Positions 24,309 to 33,369 of a stretch of 64,000 bases of DNA are shown here, one piece after another. Position 1 is the stretch's first letter; every line of letters begins with the position of its first letter. The notes beneath the pieces are model-generated. The model had not been told where the DNA came from. It saw only the letters and a list, made by a program, of their open reading frames with translations, and did not search any database. Origin of the DNA: Longispora fulva (GTDB lineage: Bacteria > Actinomycetota > Actinomycetes > Mycobacteriales > Micromonosporaceae); the NCBI RefSeq assembly GCF_015751905.1, contig NZ_JADOUF010000001.1, positions 3,596,001 to 3,660,000 on the forward strand, read 5' to 3'. The position numbers and the translations under genes are program-made.

Positions 24309-25654
24309 CGCCCCCGGCGACCGACGATCCCCGCCCCTTCGTCGTCATCGGCACCACCGTCGTCGCCAAACGCGTCTGCGGCACCCTGGCGAGCCTGGGC
24401 GAGGACGTCATCCACCTCGCCGAGCCCACCGAGGACGAGCTGCGCACCGCCACGGCCCGCCGGCCGCGCGGCGTCGCCGTCCTGGTCCACGACGACGTCG
24501 CCTGCCTGCGCTACGCCCTGACCGTGGCCCACATGCGACCACAGACCCGCCTCGTCGTGTCGATATTCGACCGCACCGTCGCCGAACAGCTGCGACGCGT
24601 GATGCCCGCCTGCGTGGTCGCCTCACCCGCCGACGTGTCCGCCCCCACCCTGGCCGCCGCGTGCCTGAACACCGACCTGCTCGCCGTGTGGGAGACCGGG
24701 AACGGCCCGACCGGCGTGCGCCGGATCGACGACGCGCTCACCGTGGCCGGGTACCCCCTGCCGGGGCGGTGGCGCACCCGGCTGGGACGGCTGCGCGGGC
24801 AGCTCCGGCCGCACGACGGCGGATCACGGATGCTGCTGGCCGGACTCGCGGGGCTGGCGGGCGTGCTGTGCGCCGACTGGCTCTGGCTGTTCCTGCGCCA
24901 CCACCTCGACCCCGCCACGGCCCTGTACGAGGCCGTCCGGGTGGTGGCCACCGTCGGCCCGGCCGAGGCACCCGAGGCCTCCGTCCGGTACCGGCTGTTC
25001 GCCGCGGCGGCCATGCTGGCCACGATCGTCTTCACCGCGGTCTTCACGGCCGGCATCGTGCACCGCGCCCTCAACGGCAGGACCTTCGGACTCATCGGAC
25101 ACCGCGCGCCGCCCGTCGACGGGCACGTCGTGGTCGTGGGGATGGGCCAGGTGGGGCTCCGGCTGTGCCTCGCGCTGAAGGACCTCGGGATCGGGGTCGT
25201 CGCGGTGGAACGCGATCCCGCCGCCGACAACCTGCGGATCGCCAAACAGAGCCGCATCCCCGTCCTGGTCGCGCACGGCAGCGACCGGCGGGTCCTGACC
25301 AGCCTGCGGCTGCACCGGGCCATCGCCCTGGCCGTCGTCGGCTCCGACGAACTGGACAACATCGCCGTCGCCCTGACCGGGCTCGCCGTCGCGCCCCACG
25401 TCCGGGTCGTGCTGCGCGCCGGGGACAGCGAGGCGACCGCAGAGACGAGGTCGCTGTTCCGGATCGCCGAGATCCGCGACGTCACCGCCATGTCCGCCAC
25501 GTTCGTGGTGCTCGCCCTGCGCCGCGTGGACCCGGTCCACCTGTGCAGCGACGGCCTGCACGTCTACGCCCAGCTCGGGGGGCCCGAGTTCACCGAGTGC
25601 ACCTCGGGGGTGGCCGCCGCGTGCCGACACCTCGAACCGCCCAGGACTGCCTGA
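24305..25654 (+). CDS. TrkA-N (RCK) domain membrane protein, potassium-channel-like
   Basis: 449 residues. The N-terminal 165 residues form a first Rossmann-like domain (FVVIGTTVVAKRVCGTL). Two or three membrane helices follow between about 175 and 260, then a second TrkA-N domain with VVVVGMGQVGLRLCLAL, nucleotide-binding VAVERDPAA and VAHGSDRRVLTSL. The helical part lacks an obvious TVGYG filter; VATVGPAEAP stands in the filter position. It may therefore be a non-selective or altered channel, or a sensor. It is translationally coupled to the DUF3885-like gene. Confidence 0.82.
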   Translation: MTPPATDDPRPFVVIGTTVVAKRVCGTLASLGEDVIHLAEPTEDELRTATARRPRGVAVLVHDDVACLRYALTVAHMRPQTRLVVSIFDRTVAEQLRRVMPACVVASPADVSAPTLAAACLNTDLLAVWETGNGPTGVRRIDDALTVAGYPLPGRWRTRLGRLRGQLRPHDGGSRMLLAGLAGLAGVLCADWLWLFLRHHLDPATALYEAVRVVATVGPAEAPEASVRYRLFAAAAMLATIVFTAVFTAGIVHRALNGRTFGLIGHRAPPVDGHVVVVGMGQVGLRLCLALKDLGIGVVAVERDPAADNLRIAKQSRIPVLVAHGSDRRVLTSLRLHRAIALAVVGSDELDNIAVALTGLAVAPHVRVVLRAGDSEATAETRSLFRIAEIRDVTAMSATFVVLALRRVDPVHLCSDGLHVYAQLGGPEFTECTSGVAAACRHLEPPRTA

Positions 25655-25696
25655 CCCGACACGCGGGCCCACGGCGGTCGGCCGGCGGTCATGGGG

Positions 25697-27604
25697 TCAC
25701 AGCTGGCGGCAGAGCAGCGCGTCCGGGACGCCGCCGTGGGACCACCGCCAGGTGTAGGCGACGCCCGCGAGGTACTCGTCGTCGGCGCACTGGCCCTTGT
25801 AGTGGCCGGGCGACCAGTCGCTGGCCGTCGAGCCGCCCTGTGCCGGGCGGTTGTCGCCGTGGTCGAACCAGACGATGCGGCCCGTGGTCGGCAACGGGCG
25901 CGCTGCGGGTGCGCAGAGCAGGGCGGCCATGGCGTTGTCGTGCACGGCGTACCCGATGGCGAAGCTGTTGGTCGGGCACTGGAGTTTGCTGTAGCCGGAG
26001 GCCCAGTCGCCGTTGGTCACGTACCGCTCGTCGGTGACGACGACCGGCGGGGTCGCCGCCCGGCCCGGGGTGTTCAGGTCCCCGCACAGGCCCCGACTGC
26101 TACTGCGACCCAGGGCGACCAGGCGTTCGGTGTCCGGGCAGCTGGCCTTGCGGTTGCCGGGCGACCAGTCGGGTCCGGTGAGCACGGTCGCCGAGGCGTC
26201 GTGGTCGGCGAAGTCCAGGTCGAGCATGTTCCACCGCGCGGCCGGGGCGACGACGCCGGTCCTGGACGGGGCGGACAGGAGCTTGCGCCAGTCGGCGGTG
26301 CGCCAGTCACCCGGGTCGTTGACGCCGAGCCGGCCGCCGTCGGGGCCGTAGGACAGCAGGGCGAACCGTTCGTTGGGCACGCCGTCGGTGGACCAGCCGA
26401 TCGCCGACCAGTACGCGAAGTCGACGTCGCGCTGCGCCAGGATGTCGGTGAAGGTGTGGAACCACGCGATGTCCCGCTGGTTGGTCTCGCCCCGGCCGCC
26501 GACACCGAACTCGCTGATCCAGACCGGGGCGGTGAAGTGCTGGCCCTCGGTGGTGACGAACGTCGACTCGGCGGCGACCGTCGCGGCCAGGTCCGCCGGG
26601 GACAGGTCGCGGTAGCGCGGGTCGCCGGTCGCGCCCCAGCCGCCGTCGGCGCCCGTGTTGGCCGGCCCGGTGAAGCCGTAGAAGTGCGCCGAGTAGACGA
26701 GCTTGTTCGACGCCGTGAGGGTGTGCGACAGGTTCGCCACCGGCCTGAGCTGGGGGCGGCCGTGGGAGAAGAGCACGTTGGGGATGCCGTACCAGTTGAT
26801 GCCCTCCATCACGATGAGCAGGTCCGGGTCCGTCGCCAGGATCCGCTCGCCCGCGCGCTGGTAGGCCCGGTACAGGTCGTGCTCGTCGCCCCAGCCCCAG
26901 TTCGGGTCGTCCCAGGTGTCGCGGCGGACCTCGTTGCGCAGGTCGACGCCGACCACCCGCTTGTTCGCCCGGTACCGTCCGGCCAGGAACACCCAGTCGG
27001 CGATCCACTGCTCGGTGGACTGGCCGCTGTTCCACCGCTCGTTGCCGTCGAGGCCGCAGCACCACCGGTACGCCGTGGTGTGGTTGTTGAGGATCACCGC
27101 GAAACCGTCGGCGGTCAGGGCCGTCACCACCGCGTCGTACACCTGGAGCGGGGTCCTGCCGCGCAGCTGCGGGTTGGCCGCGACCGCCGCGTCCGGCACG
27201 ACCGTGGTGTCGTGCACGAGGGCGTCGGCGAACGGCAGCCGGACGCTGTTGATCCCCGTGGCGTGCAGATCGGCCAGCAGCGTGGCCAGCGGGACCCGGT
27301 CGAGGCCGATCGGGAGGTTGTGGGACACCTCGCGGTTCGCGTGGTTGGCCGGGTCCGCCGGATCGCCCGAGCCCAGGTAGGTGCCCTGTGCTCCGCTCCA
27401 GTTGGCGGACACGAGCTTGAAGCGCTGGCCCGTCGCGTCGACGACGTAGCGGCCCCGGGTGCTCAGCGGCGCGGTCCAGGACCCGGCGAGCACCTGACCC
27501 GGAGTCGGCTCCGCCGCCTGGGCGGGAACCCAGGCCCCGGTGAGAACGCCCACCGCCGCAGCGGCGAGTGCGACCGCGCGCACAGCGAAACCTCTGGTCC
27601 TCAT
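25697..27604 (-). CDS. secreted GH5-type glycoside hydrolase (cellulase family) with C-terminal repeat module
   Basis: 635 residues. A signal peptide ends VPAQAAEP. The (beta/alpha)8 domain covers about 35-390: SVRLPFADALVHDT, acid/base Glu in VVGVDLRNEVRRDTW and nucleophile Glu in PVWISEFGVGGRG. The C-terminal ~230 residues hold three repeats of the type DWSPGxxKxxC...lLC, probably disulfide-stabilised and carbohydrate- or surface-binding. It should cut a beta-glucan outside the cell; exact substrate unknown. ATG 27604 follows GGAGAGGGC. The divergent DeoR/LacI chimera is the likely regulator. Confidence 0.88.
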   Translation of the reverse strand: MRTRGFAVRAVALAAAAVGVLTGAWVPAQAAEPTPGQVLAGSWTAPLSTRGRYVVDATGQRFKLVSANWSGAQGTYLGSGDPADPANHANREVSHNLPIGLDRVPLATLLADLHATGINSVRLPFADALVHDTTVVPDAAVAANPQLRGRTPLQVYDAVVTALTADGFAVILNNHTTAYRWCCGLDGNERWNSGQSTEQWIADWVFLAGRYRANKRVVGVDLRNEVRRDTWDDPNWGWGDEHDLYRAYQRAGERILATDPDLLIVMEGINWYGIPNVLFSHGRPQLRPVANLSHTLTASNKLVYSAHFYGFTGPANTGADGGWGATGDPRYRDLSPADLAATVAAESTFVTTEGQHFTAPVWISEFGVGGRGETNQRDIAWFHTFTDILAQRDVDFAYWSAIGWSTDGVPNERFALLSYGPDGGRLGVNDPGDWRTADWRKLLSAPSRTGVVAPAARWNMLDLDFADHDASATVLTGPDWSPGNRKASCPDTERLVALGRSSSRGLCGDLNTPGRAATPPVVVTDERYVTNGDWASGYSKLQCPTNSFAIGYAVHDNAMAALLCAPAARPLPTTGRIVWFDHGDNRPAQGGSTASDWSPGHYKGQCADDEYLAGVAYTWRWSHGGVPDALLCRQL

Positions 27605-27630
27605 GACGCCCTCTCCGGATTCACCGCACG

Positions 27631-27649
27631 GCGATCGAATGATCGAAAC
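27631..27649. promoter_or_regulatory. operator-like site 1 in the glycosidase promoter
   Basis: GCGATCGAATGATCGAAAC contains a GATCGAA direct repeat. The first 11 bases recur exactly at 27785-27795, in front of the regulator gene. Confidence 0.45.
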
Positions 27650-27784
27650 CTGAGCATATGGCGCGGCGTTCCGACATGGACAGACTCGCCCGCCTGAATT
27701 CTCGGTGGCACCCACGGGAACACTGCGGACGCTGGATCCCGTGCCGGAGGAGCGTTTCCGGGTTCTTTGCGGACCGATCAGATC

Positions 27785-27795
27785 GCGATCGAATG
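27785..27795. promoter_or_regulatory. operator-like site 2 in the regulator promoter
   Basis: GCGATCGAATG is an exact copy of 27631-27641, placed 46 bases before the regulator ATG and followed by a TACGGT -10-like box. It is consistent with autoregulation by the chimera. Confidence 0.45.
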
Positions 27796-27840
27796 CTACG
27801 GTTCGCGCCAGGCCGAGGGTTCTCAACCGCAGGGGGAAGC

Positions 27841-28869
27841 ATGGCCATCACCGCGGAGCAGCGCCGGCAGGCGATCCTCGCCCTGGTTCGCGAGCGCGGC
27901 ACGGTGCGGCTGGCCGACCTGGCGGCGCAGTTGGGGCAGGCGGCGGTCACCATCCGCCGCGACGTGGCGACGCTGGCCGACGACGGACTGGTCCGGCGCT
28001 CGCACGGCGCCGTCTCCGTCCTCGCCGAAGAGCGGGCCGCGACCGGCGAGCGGGTGGTCGGGGTGCTCGTGCCGACGGTCGACGGCTACTTCGACGAGGT
28101 GGTCGACGGCGCGAACGAGGTCGCGGCCAGGACCGGTGGACGGCTCGTGCTGACCATCGCCGACACCGGGGCGGCCGGGAACCGGGCGCAGGTGGCACAG
28201 CTCCTGGAGTCCGGCGCGGAAGCACTGTTGCTGACCCCGGACGGTGACGCCGGGTGGATCCGCGACCTGCCGGTCCCGGTCGTGCTGGTCGAGCGGCCGC
28301 CCCCGGCCGACAGTCCCCTCGCCGAACTGGACTCGGTCGCCTCCGACCACGGCCACGGCGTCCTGGTGGCGCTGCGGCACTTCACAGCACTCGGGCACAC
28401 GTCGGTGCTCCTCGCCGCCCGGTCCGACACCCCGACCGCCCTGGCGGTACGTGCGGGCTACGCCGCCGGGATGCCCATGGCGGGCCTCACGGCCCAGCCG
28501 GTGGTCGACATCGCCGGCGGCCCCGGTGGCATGGCCGGGGTGGCCGCGGCCCTCGCCGAGCGGGTCGCCGCCGGGACTCGGGCCGTCCTGGTGCACAACG
28601 ACCGGGCGGCCATCGCGCTGCCGCCGCTGTTGCGGGCGCACGGGCTGCACCTGCCCGACGACATCGCGCTGATCTCCTACGACGACGTGTTCGCCCGGCT
28701 CGCCGCGCCGCCGCTGACGGCCGTCGCGCCGCCGAAGAAGGCGGTCGGGGTCGCAGCCATGGAACTGGCCATGCGCAGGCTCCGGGGCGGATCGGACCTC
28801 CCGGCGCACCACATCAGGCTGCTGCCGCGGCTACGGGTGCGCACCTCGTGCGGGGCGGGGCCCTCCTAG
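27841..28869 (+). CDS. DeoR-type HTH / LacI-type ligand domain chimeric regulator
   Basis: 342 residues. The N terminus is a DeoR winged helix: QRRQAILALVRERGTVRLAD, then TIRRDVATLADDGLVRRSHG. From about residue 70 it continues as a LacI/periplasmic-binding fold: VGVLVPTVDGYFDEVVDGAN, VVLVERPP, DDIALISYDDVFARLAAPPL. DeoR proteins normally have a sugar-isomerase-like C terminus and LacI proteins a different HTH, so this is a domain swap, known from other actinomycetes. It probably controls the divergent GH5 gene in response to an oligosaccharide. ATG 27841 follows AGGGGGAAGC. Confidence 0.9.
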   Translation: MAITAEQRRQAILALVRERGTVRLADLAAQLGQAAVTIRRDVATLADDGLVRRSHGAVSVLAEERAATGERVVGVLVPTVDGYFDEVVDGANEVAARTGGRLVLTIADTGAAGNRAQVAQLLESGAEALLLTPDGDAGWIRDLPVPVVLVERPPPADSPLAELDSVASDHGHGVLVALRHFTALGHTSVLLAARSDTPTALAVRAGYAAGMPMAGLTAQPVVDIAGGPGGMAGVAAALAERVAAGTRAVLVHNDRAAIALPPLLRAHGLHLPDDIALISYDDVFARLAAPPLTAVAPPKKAVGVAAMELAMRRLRGGSDLPAHHIRLLPRLRVRTSCGAGPS

Positions 28870-28872
28870 TCG

Positions 28873-29766
28873 CTACAACGGCAGGCTGTGGACGGTCGAG
28901 CTGCGCCGGACGGACATGCCGACCCGTTCGTACAGGGGCAGGGCGCCGGTGTCCGAGTGCGTCCACAGGGTGCAGGTGCGCCGGCCGCTCCGGTACACGT
29001 CGCGGAAGGCGTGCCGGAGCAGCAGTCGGGCCATCCCCCGGTTTCGGTGGTCGCGGCGCACGGCGAGCCGCTCGATGTACCCGTCCGCGGAGCCGGGGAC
29101 GTCCAGGGACAGTGCGACGCCGATCATCTCCCCGCCGGCGAACGCGACCGGGGACAGGCCGGGGGCGAACGTGGCGCGTTCCACGGTCAGTTTCGCCCAC
29201 TCCTCATACGACCTGCGCCGCTCCTGCCACTCGTCGAACGCGTCCTCGAGGAGCTCGTGCACCGCGCGTTCGTCGCCGGCCCGAAACGGCCGCACCGTGA
29301 CGCCGGCCGGCGGTTCGGGCGCCTCAGGCTCGGCGGGCAGGGCGATCTCCAGCAGCCAGGACGTCGCCAGCGGCGCGAACCCCCGGGACCGCACCAGCGC
29401 GACGGCCGCGGCGTCGGCGTCCGGGACCGTCTGGACGAGCCGGTGCCCGCCCGCCGCCCGGGTCCGCGCCACCGTCCAGTCCAGCAGGGCACCGCCGAGG
29501 CCCAGGCCGCGGTGCTCCGGGTGGACGTCGACCTCGGACCGCCGGTCCACCCAGGCACGGGCGACCAGGGTGTCCGCCGGGTCGTACACGAGCAGGGTGT
29601 CGGTCGCCGGGTCCAGGCCGGGTCGGGCGAAGTCCGCCGCGACGGCGTCGAGATCCGTCTCGGCGTGGCCGAGGAGCGCGCGTTCGCAGGTGGCGACCAG
29701 GTCCCTGATTGCCGGCATGTCGGTGGTGGTCGAGGGGCGGGTCCGGTAGCCCGTGGGAAGCAGCAT
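28873..29766 (-). CDS. double-GNAT acetyltransferase (MshD-like architecture)
   Basis: 297 residues comprising two GNAT domains in tandem. The first has VHPEHRGLGLGGALLDWTVA and the second RLAVRRDHRNRGMARLLLRHA, each with the R/Q-xx-G-x-G/A acetyl-CoA loop. The layout and length match mycothiol synthase and related tandem GNATs, but specific MshD residues cannot be confirmed. ATG 29766 is preferred; GTG 29781 is in frame, and no ribosome site stands out. The substrate is unknown. It converges with the chimeric regulator, stop to stop. Confidence 0.82.
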   Translation of the reverse strand: MLLPTGYRTRPSTTTDMPAIRDLVATCERALLGHAETDLDAVAADFARPGLDPATDTLLVYDPADTLVARAWVDRRSEVDVHPEHRGLGLGGALLDWTVARTRAAGGHRLVQTVPDADAAAVALVRSRGFAPLATSWLLEIALPAEPEAPEPPAGVTVRPFRAGDERAVHELLEDAFDEWQERRRSYEEWAKLTVERATFAPGLSPVAFAGGEMIGVALSLDVPGSADGYIERLAVRRDHRNRGMARLLLRHAFRDVYRSGRRTCTLWTHSDTGALPLYERVGMSVRRSSTVHSLPL

Positions 29767-29818
29767 GGGGTCAGTCTGCACGACCGCAGGGCGGGCCCCG
29801 GACAGAGGCCGGCCGGGC

Positions 29819-30979
29819 TCAGAACGGCTCGGCGAAGCTGTCGGTGAACACCCTGGACCGCACGGCGCGCACGGTGGCCGCCGAACCGGACACGCTGTCG
29901 TCGATCCACGCGAAGCCGACCCGGATCTGCCCGTCGAACATGACCCCGGTCGCCACGGCGGGGGAGGTCTGGTTGCCGGCGCCGGCCACCGGGACCGTGA
30001 TCAGCTGCCCCGGCAGCCCCGCGCACATCCGGGCCTTGACGTTGTCCCCGGTGCTGTCGCCCTGGTCGGGGGTGAACCGCTCCGCCCAGGTGACGACGAA
30101 GCTGCCGAGCGGCAGGGCGGAGGCGGCGAAGGACTGGGCGACGGTGTGATCGGCGGCGTGCGTGAGGTTGAACTCGGGCTGCTGGACGCCTCCCGAGCTG
30201 AACGGGGACATGATCGCCACCCGCTCAGTTCCCGGCCCCTGCGCCGCCGCCCGCGCGATCACGAAGCCGCTGTCCTGGCCGGGGAAGGTGCTGAGGAACG
30301 TCATCCCCATGTCCCCGGTGAACCCGGAGAAGTTCGGCACGTGGTCGCCGCCCACCGTCGTCCCGTCCAGGGTGAAGACCCGCACCCGGGCCGTGACGTG
30401 CGCGACGGCGAGGTTCTCGCCCCCGCGCCAGGCGACGACGAAACTGTTGGCGTCCGTGCCGGTGACCCGGACCGGGCCGACGTGCACGCCACCGGCGTCG
30501 TTGACCTCGATCTCCCCACCCTTCGGCGCACCGTCCGGTCCGAAGATCCGCGCCCGGACCCCCAGCGTGCCCACCCAGGCGACCACACTGTCGCGATTGG
30601 ACAGCCGGGCGATCGCCGGGCGGAAGCCCGTGTCCACGTCGGAGGTGTTGACCTGGGTCTCGTCACCGATCCCCACCCCGTGCCCGTCGAACCGCCGGGT
30701 GCGGACCACCCGCGCGGCGGTGTCCAGCCAGGCGACGGTGAACCCCGGCGTGCCGATGTCCCCGACGGCGGCCGGCAACGTCCCCTCCCCCGCGGCCGTG
30801 GTGGAGACGGCGAACTCCGCGCCGGTCTTCTTGCCGTCGCCGAGCAGCATCTGGCCCCTGATCGCGGTGTTGGCGGCGTTGTTCCACAGGACGGCGAAAC
30901 CCGCGCCGCCGGAGCCGCAGATCGCGGGCGGGGAGGCCGACGCGGCCGTGCTGATCAGGGTCTCCACCACGGCACTCAC
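29819..30979 (-). CDS. beta-repeat (propeller-like) protein of unknown function
   Basis: 386 residues containing five or six ~60-residue repeats of the type FxVAWxxxxxVRxRxFxxxGxxxGxExxVN (GFTVAWLDTAARVVRTRRF; SFVVAWRGGENL; SFVVTWAERFTP). The pattern is found in bacterial surface and RTX-associated proteins and is predicted to form a beta-propeller. No signal peptide or membrane segment is visible, which is odd because relatives are usually exported. The start is GTG 30979. Isolated between an acetyltransferase and the caspase cassette; role unknown. Confidence 0.7.
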   Translation of the reverse strand: MSAVVETLISTAASASPPAICGSGGAGFAVLWNNAANTAIRGQMLLGDGKKTGAEFAVSTTAAGEGTLPAAVGDIGTPGFTVAWLDTAARVVRTRRFDGHGVGIGDETQVNTSDVDTGFRPAIARLSNRDSVVAWVGTLGVRARIFGPDGAPKGGEIEVNDAGGVHVGPVRVTGTDANSFVVAWRGGENLAVAHVTARVRVFTLDGTTVGGDHVPNFSGFTGDMGMTFLSTFPGQDSGFVIARAAAQGPGTERVAIMSPFSSGGVQQPEFNLTHAADHTVAQSFAASALPLGSFVVTWAERFTPDQGDSTGDNVKARMCAGLPGQLITVPVAGAGNQTSPAVATGVMFDGQIRVGFAWIDDSVSGSAATVRAVRSRVFTDSFAEPF

Positions 30980-31077
30980 CCCAAAGTGTCAGCAAATATC
31001 CCGGCTTATCCTACCGTGAGCGGCCTGCCTTGAAGGCGCTCTCTGGCCACGCCCGCAGCCGGAAGACCGGGCATTTT

Positions 31078-33366
31078 TCAGGGGTACCGGACCCGACCGG
31101 CCGCCGCTGGGCGCCGGGCGAGCCACAGCACGATGGCCACGGCGACCGCCACCGCCGCCACGAACCAGGCCTCGGCGAGCACCGCGACCCTCGCGTCGAC
31201 GATGGACTCCGAAGCGGTCCCGGCGGCCGTCGGGTACAGCACGGGCAGGAAGCCGAGCACGCCGGCGAGCCCGCGCGCCCGGGCGAGCGTGAAATGTTCG
31301 TGGTCGCGGGACCCCGGGCCGCGCAGCGCCCCCGCGGCGGCCCCGACGGTCAGGGCCGCGAACAGGGTGAGCGCCGGAAACAGCAGCAGGTCGGAGGCCA
31401 TGGGGCCGGCCGGCCCCACGCCGTACAGGAACCCGGCCTGGCCGACCAGGCCCAGCACCGCGAGCGTCGCGACGAGCCCCGACCTGGCGCGGCCGCCGAG
31501 CCGGGACAGGACGACAGCCGGCACCAGCGCCGCGACGACCGTGAGCAGCACGATGACGACGGGGTCGGCATCCTCGGAGATCAGCCTCACGGCAGTGCCT
31601 TCGCGGTATTCGGACATCAGCAGTACCGTCGCGCCCCAGGACAACTCCGCCGTCGCCGCGGCCAGGACGAGCACCCGGCTCCGGGGTGCCAGACGCCGGC
31701 CGGGGATCCCGGGCACGGGGGCGGAGGTGAAGGCGAGCCCCGCCGCGCCCACGTACAGCAGACAGGCGAGGACGGCCGCCACCGTCAGCAGGTCGACGGG
31801 CACCGAGAACACCACCACCGTCCGTCCGGACTCGGGCGTCCAGAGCAGCACCGCCGCCGAGCCGAGCAACTGCCCGAGCAGGGTGACGGAGTGCGCGCCC
31901 GGACCGGCGGACGTGACCGCCGCGGCGGTGAACGGCGCCCGGAGGGCGGACAGCACGCCGACGAGGAGCAGGAGGACGCACATCGACGTGACCGTGACAG
32001 GGCCGATGATGAGGAACGCTCCGGTCGCCGCGGCGGTGAGCACCAGCGCGGGGCCGCGGTGGGCCGCCAGTCGGTCCCGCGGCGTGACCCAGACGGCGAG
32101 GTGCCCGACCAGGCCGGCCACGGCGGCGACCCAGAGGACGGTCGTCAGCGGACGGCCGTCGGTACGCAGCGGGATGAGGATGGCGGCGAAGGAGAGGACG
32201 CCGCAGGCCACCCCGGAGAGGAGCTGGCTGGCCACCGTCCTGCGGTGTCCGACGGCGGAGACCGGAGCTGGGAGGAGGAACCCGGTGTCCCTCGGAGAGG
32301 TCGCGGCGGGTGGGATCGCCGCGGGGCGTGGGGTGGTCGGAGTGCGGGTCGACGCGGTGCGCGGTGTGGTCGCGAGGCTGGTTCCGTTGGGCGGCGCGTC
32401 CGGGACCCGATGGTCCGCGTGCTGGTGGTCCGCGTCGCTGCGGGGGTCCACTCCGGGCGGCGGGTCAGGTGGGTCCGGGTCGGGCTCGGGATCCGGGACC
32501 GGCGGCGTCTCCGACACGGGCCGACTGATGGCCACGGCAACCACCGGAGTCCGGCTTGTCCCCGGCTCGTCGCCCACGTCCGGGGTCCGGCCCGCCTCCC
32601 GGGGCCGGCCCGCGCGCGGGGGCCGGCGGGCCGGTGGGGTGCGGGCCAGGAGCAGGCGGCCCTCGACCTGGTCGGCCGTCCGGGTTGGGGTCTGCTCCGG
32701 GATCCGGCTGGTCACCTCGGCGTGCACGTAGTCGTACAACTCGTCGACGCTGACGTACCCGTCGCCGTCCAGGTCGGCCGCCCCGGTCGCCAGGCCCGTG
32801 ATCACCGCCTCGGTGAACACGCTGGGCCGGCCGGGCGTGGCGCTGGTGACCTCCTCCTCGTGCGCGTACTGCAACGCCGTCGAGGACGTGATCACCACCC
32901 TCCCCCGCCCGTTGAACTGGTCGCTGAGGTCCGCCACCGGCTCGCCCCGGGTCCGCCGGAGGGTGGCCGCGCCGCTGTAGCAGCAGTCGAGGAGCACGAT
33001 GACCCGGCGGGACAGCCCACGGTCGATCCGCTGGTCGATGAACTCGAAGGAGACGCCGGTCGCGTCGAGGTAGTCGTACTGGGTGTTGGCGGCGGCGAAG
33101 TACCACCGGCTCTCGTCGCGGCGGCCGTGCGCGGACACGTGCAGCAGCAGGATGTCGTCGCGGCCGGCCGCGGCGAAGAACCGCTGGATGGCGATCCGGA
33201 TCTCGTCGGTCCGGCCATCGGGCACCACCGCGACGTCGAACCCGCAGATCGCCGGGTCGGCCAGGACGGCGCGCAGACCGGTCAGGTCGGCCGCCGCGCC
33301 GGGCAGCGGGCGGAACCGGGGATCCTCGTACCGGCTGTTGGCGATGATCAGCGCGCGTTTCGCCAC
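31078..33366 (-). CDS. caspase-like peptidase fused to a multi-pass membrane domain (predicted conflict effector)
   Basis: 762 residues. The N-terminal 230 form a caspase/metacaspase domain: RALIIANSRYEDPRFRPLPG, catalytic His 80 in HVSAHGRRDES and Cys about 129 in LLDCCYSGAATL. A DLDGDGYVSVDEL acidic loop typical of actinobacterial caspases comes near 195-210. A Pro-rich linker (about 240-335) leads to around 11-12 membrane helices filling the rest. The GTG start is 4 bases after the stop of an EACC1-like gene. This pairing is described for predicted prokaryotic apoptosis-like immunity. On activation it might cleave host proteins at, or permeabilise, the membrane. No sensor NTPase is fused here. 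Confidence 0.85.
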   Translation of the reverse strand: MAKRALIIANSRYEDPRFRPLPGAAADLTGLRAVLADPAICGFDVAVVPDGRTDEIRIAIQRFFAAAGRDDILLLHVSAHGRRDESRWYFAAANTQYDYLDATGVSFEFIDQRIDRGLSRRVIVLLDCCYSGAATLRRTRGEPVADLSDQFNGRGRVVITSSTALQYAHEEEVTSATPGRPSVFTEAVITGLATGAADLDGDGYVSVDELYDYVHAEVTSRIPEQTPTRTADQVEGRLLLARTPPARRPPRAGRPREAGRTPDVGDEPGTSRTPVVAVAISRPVSETPPVPDPEPDPDPPDPPPGVDPRSDADHQHADHRVPDAPPNGTSLATTPRTASTRTPTTPRPAAIPPAATSPRDTGFLLPAPVSAVGHRRTVASQLLSGVACGVLSFAAILIPLRTDGRPLTTVLWVAAVAGLVGHLAVWVTPRDRLAAHRGPALVLTAAATGAFLIIGPVTVTSMCVLLLLVGVLSALRAPFTAAAVTSAGPGAHSVTLLGQLLGSAAVLLWTPESGRTVVVFSVPVDLLTVAAVLACLLYVGAAGLAFTSAPVPGIPGRRLAPRSRVLVLAAATAELSWGATVLLMSEYREGTAVRLISEDADPVVIVLLTVVAALVPAVVLSRLGGRARSGLVATLAVLGLVGQAGFLYGVGPAGPMASDLLLFPALTLFAALTVGAAAGALRGPGSRDHEHFTLARARGLAGVLGFLPVLYPTAAGTASESIVDARVAVLAEAWFVAAVAVAVAIVLWLARRPAAAGRVRYP

Positions 33367-33369
33367 CAG

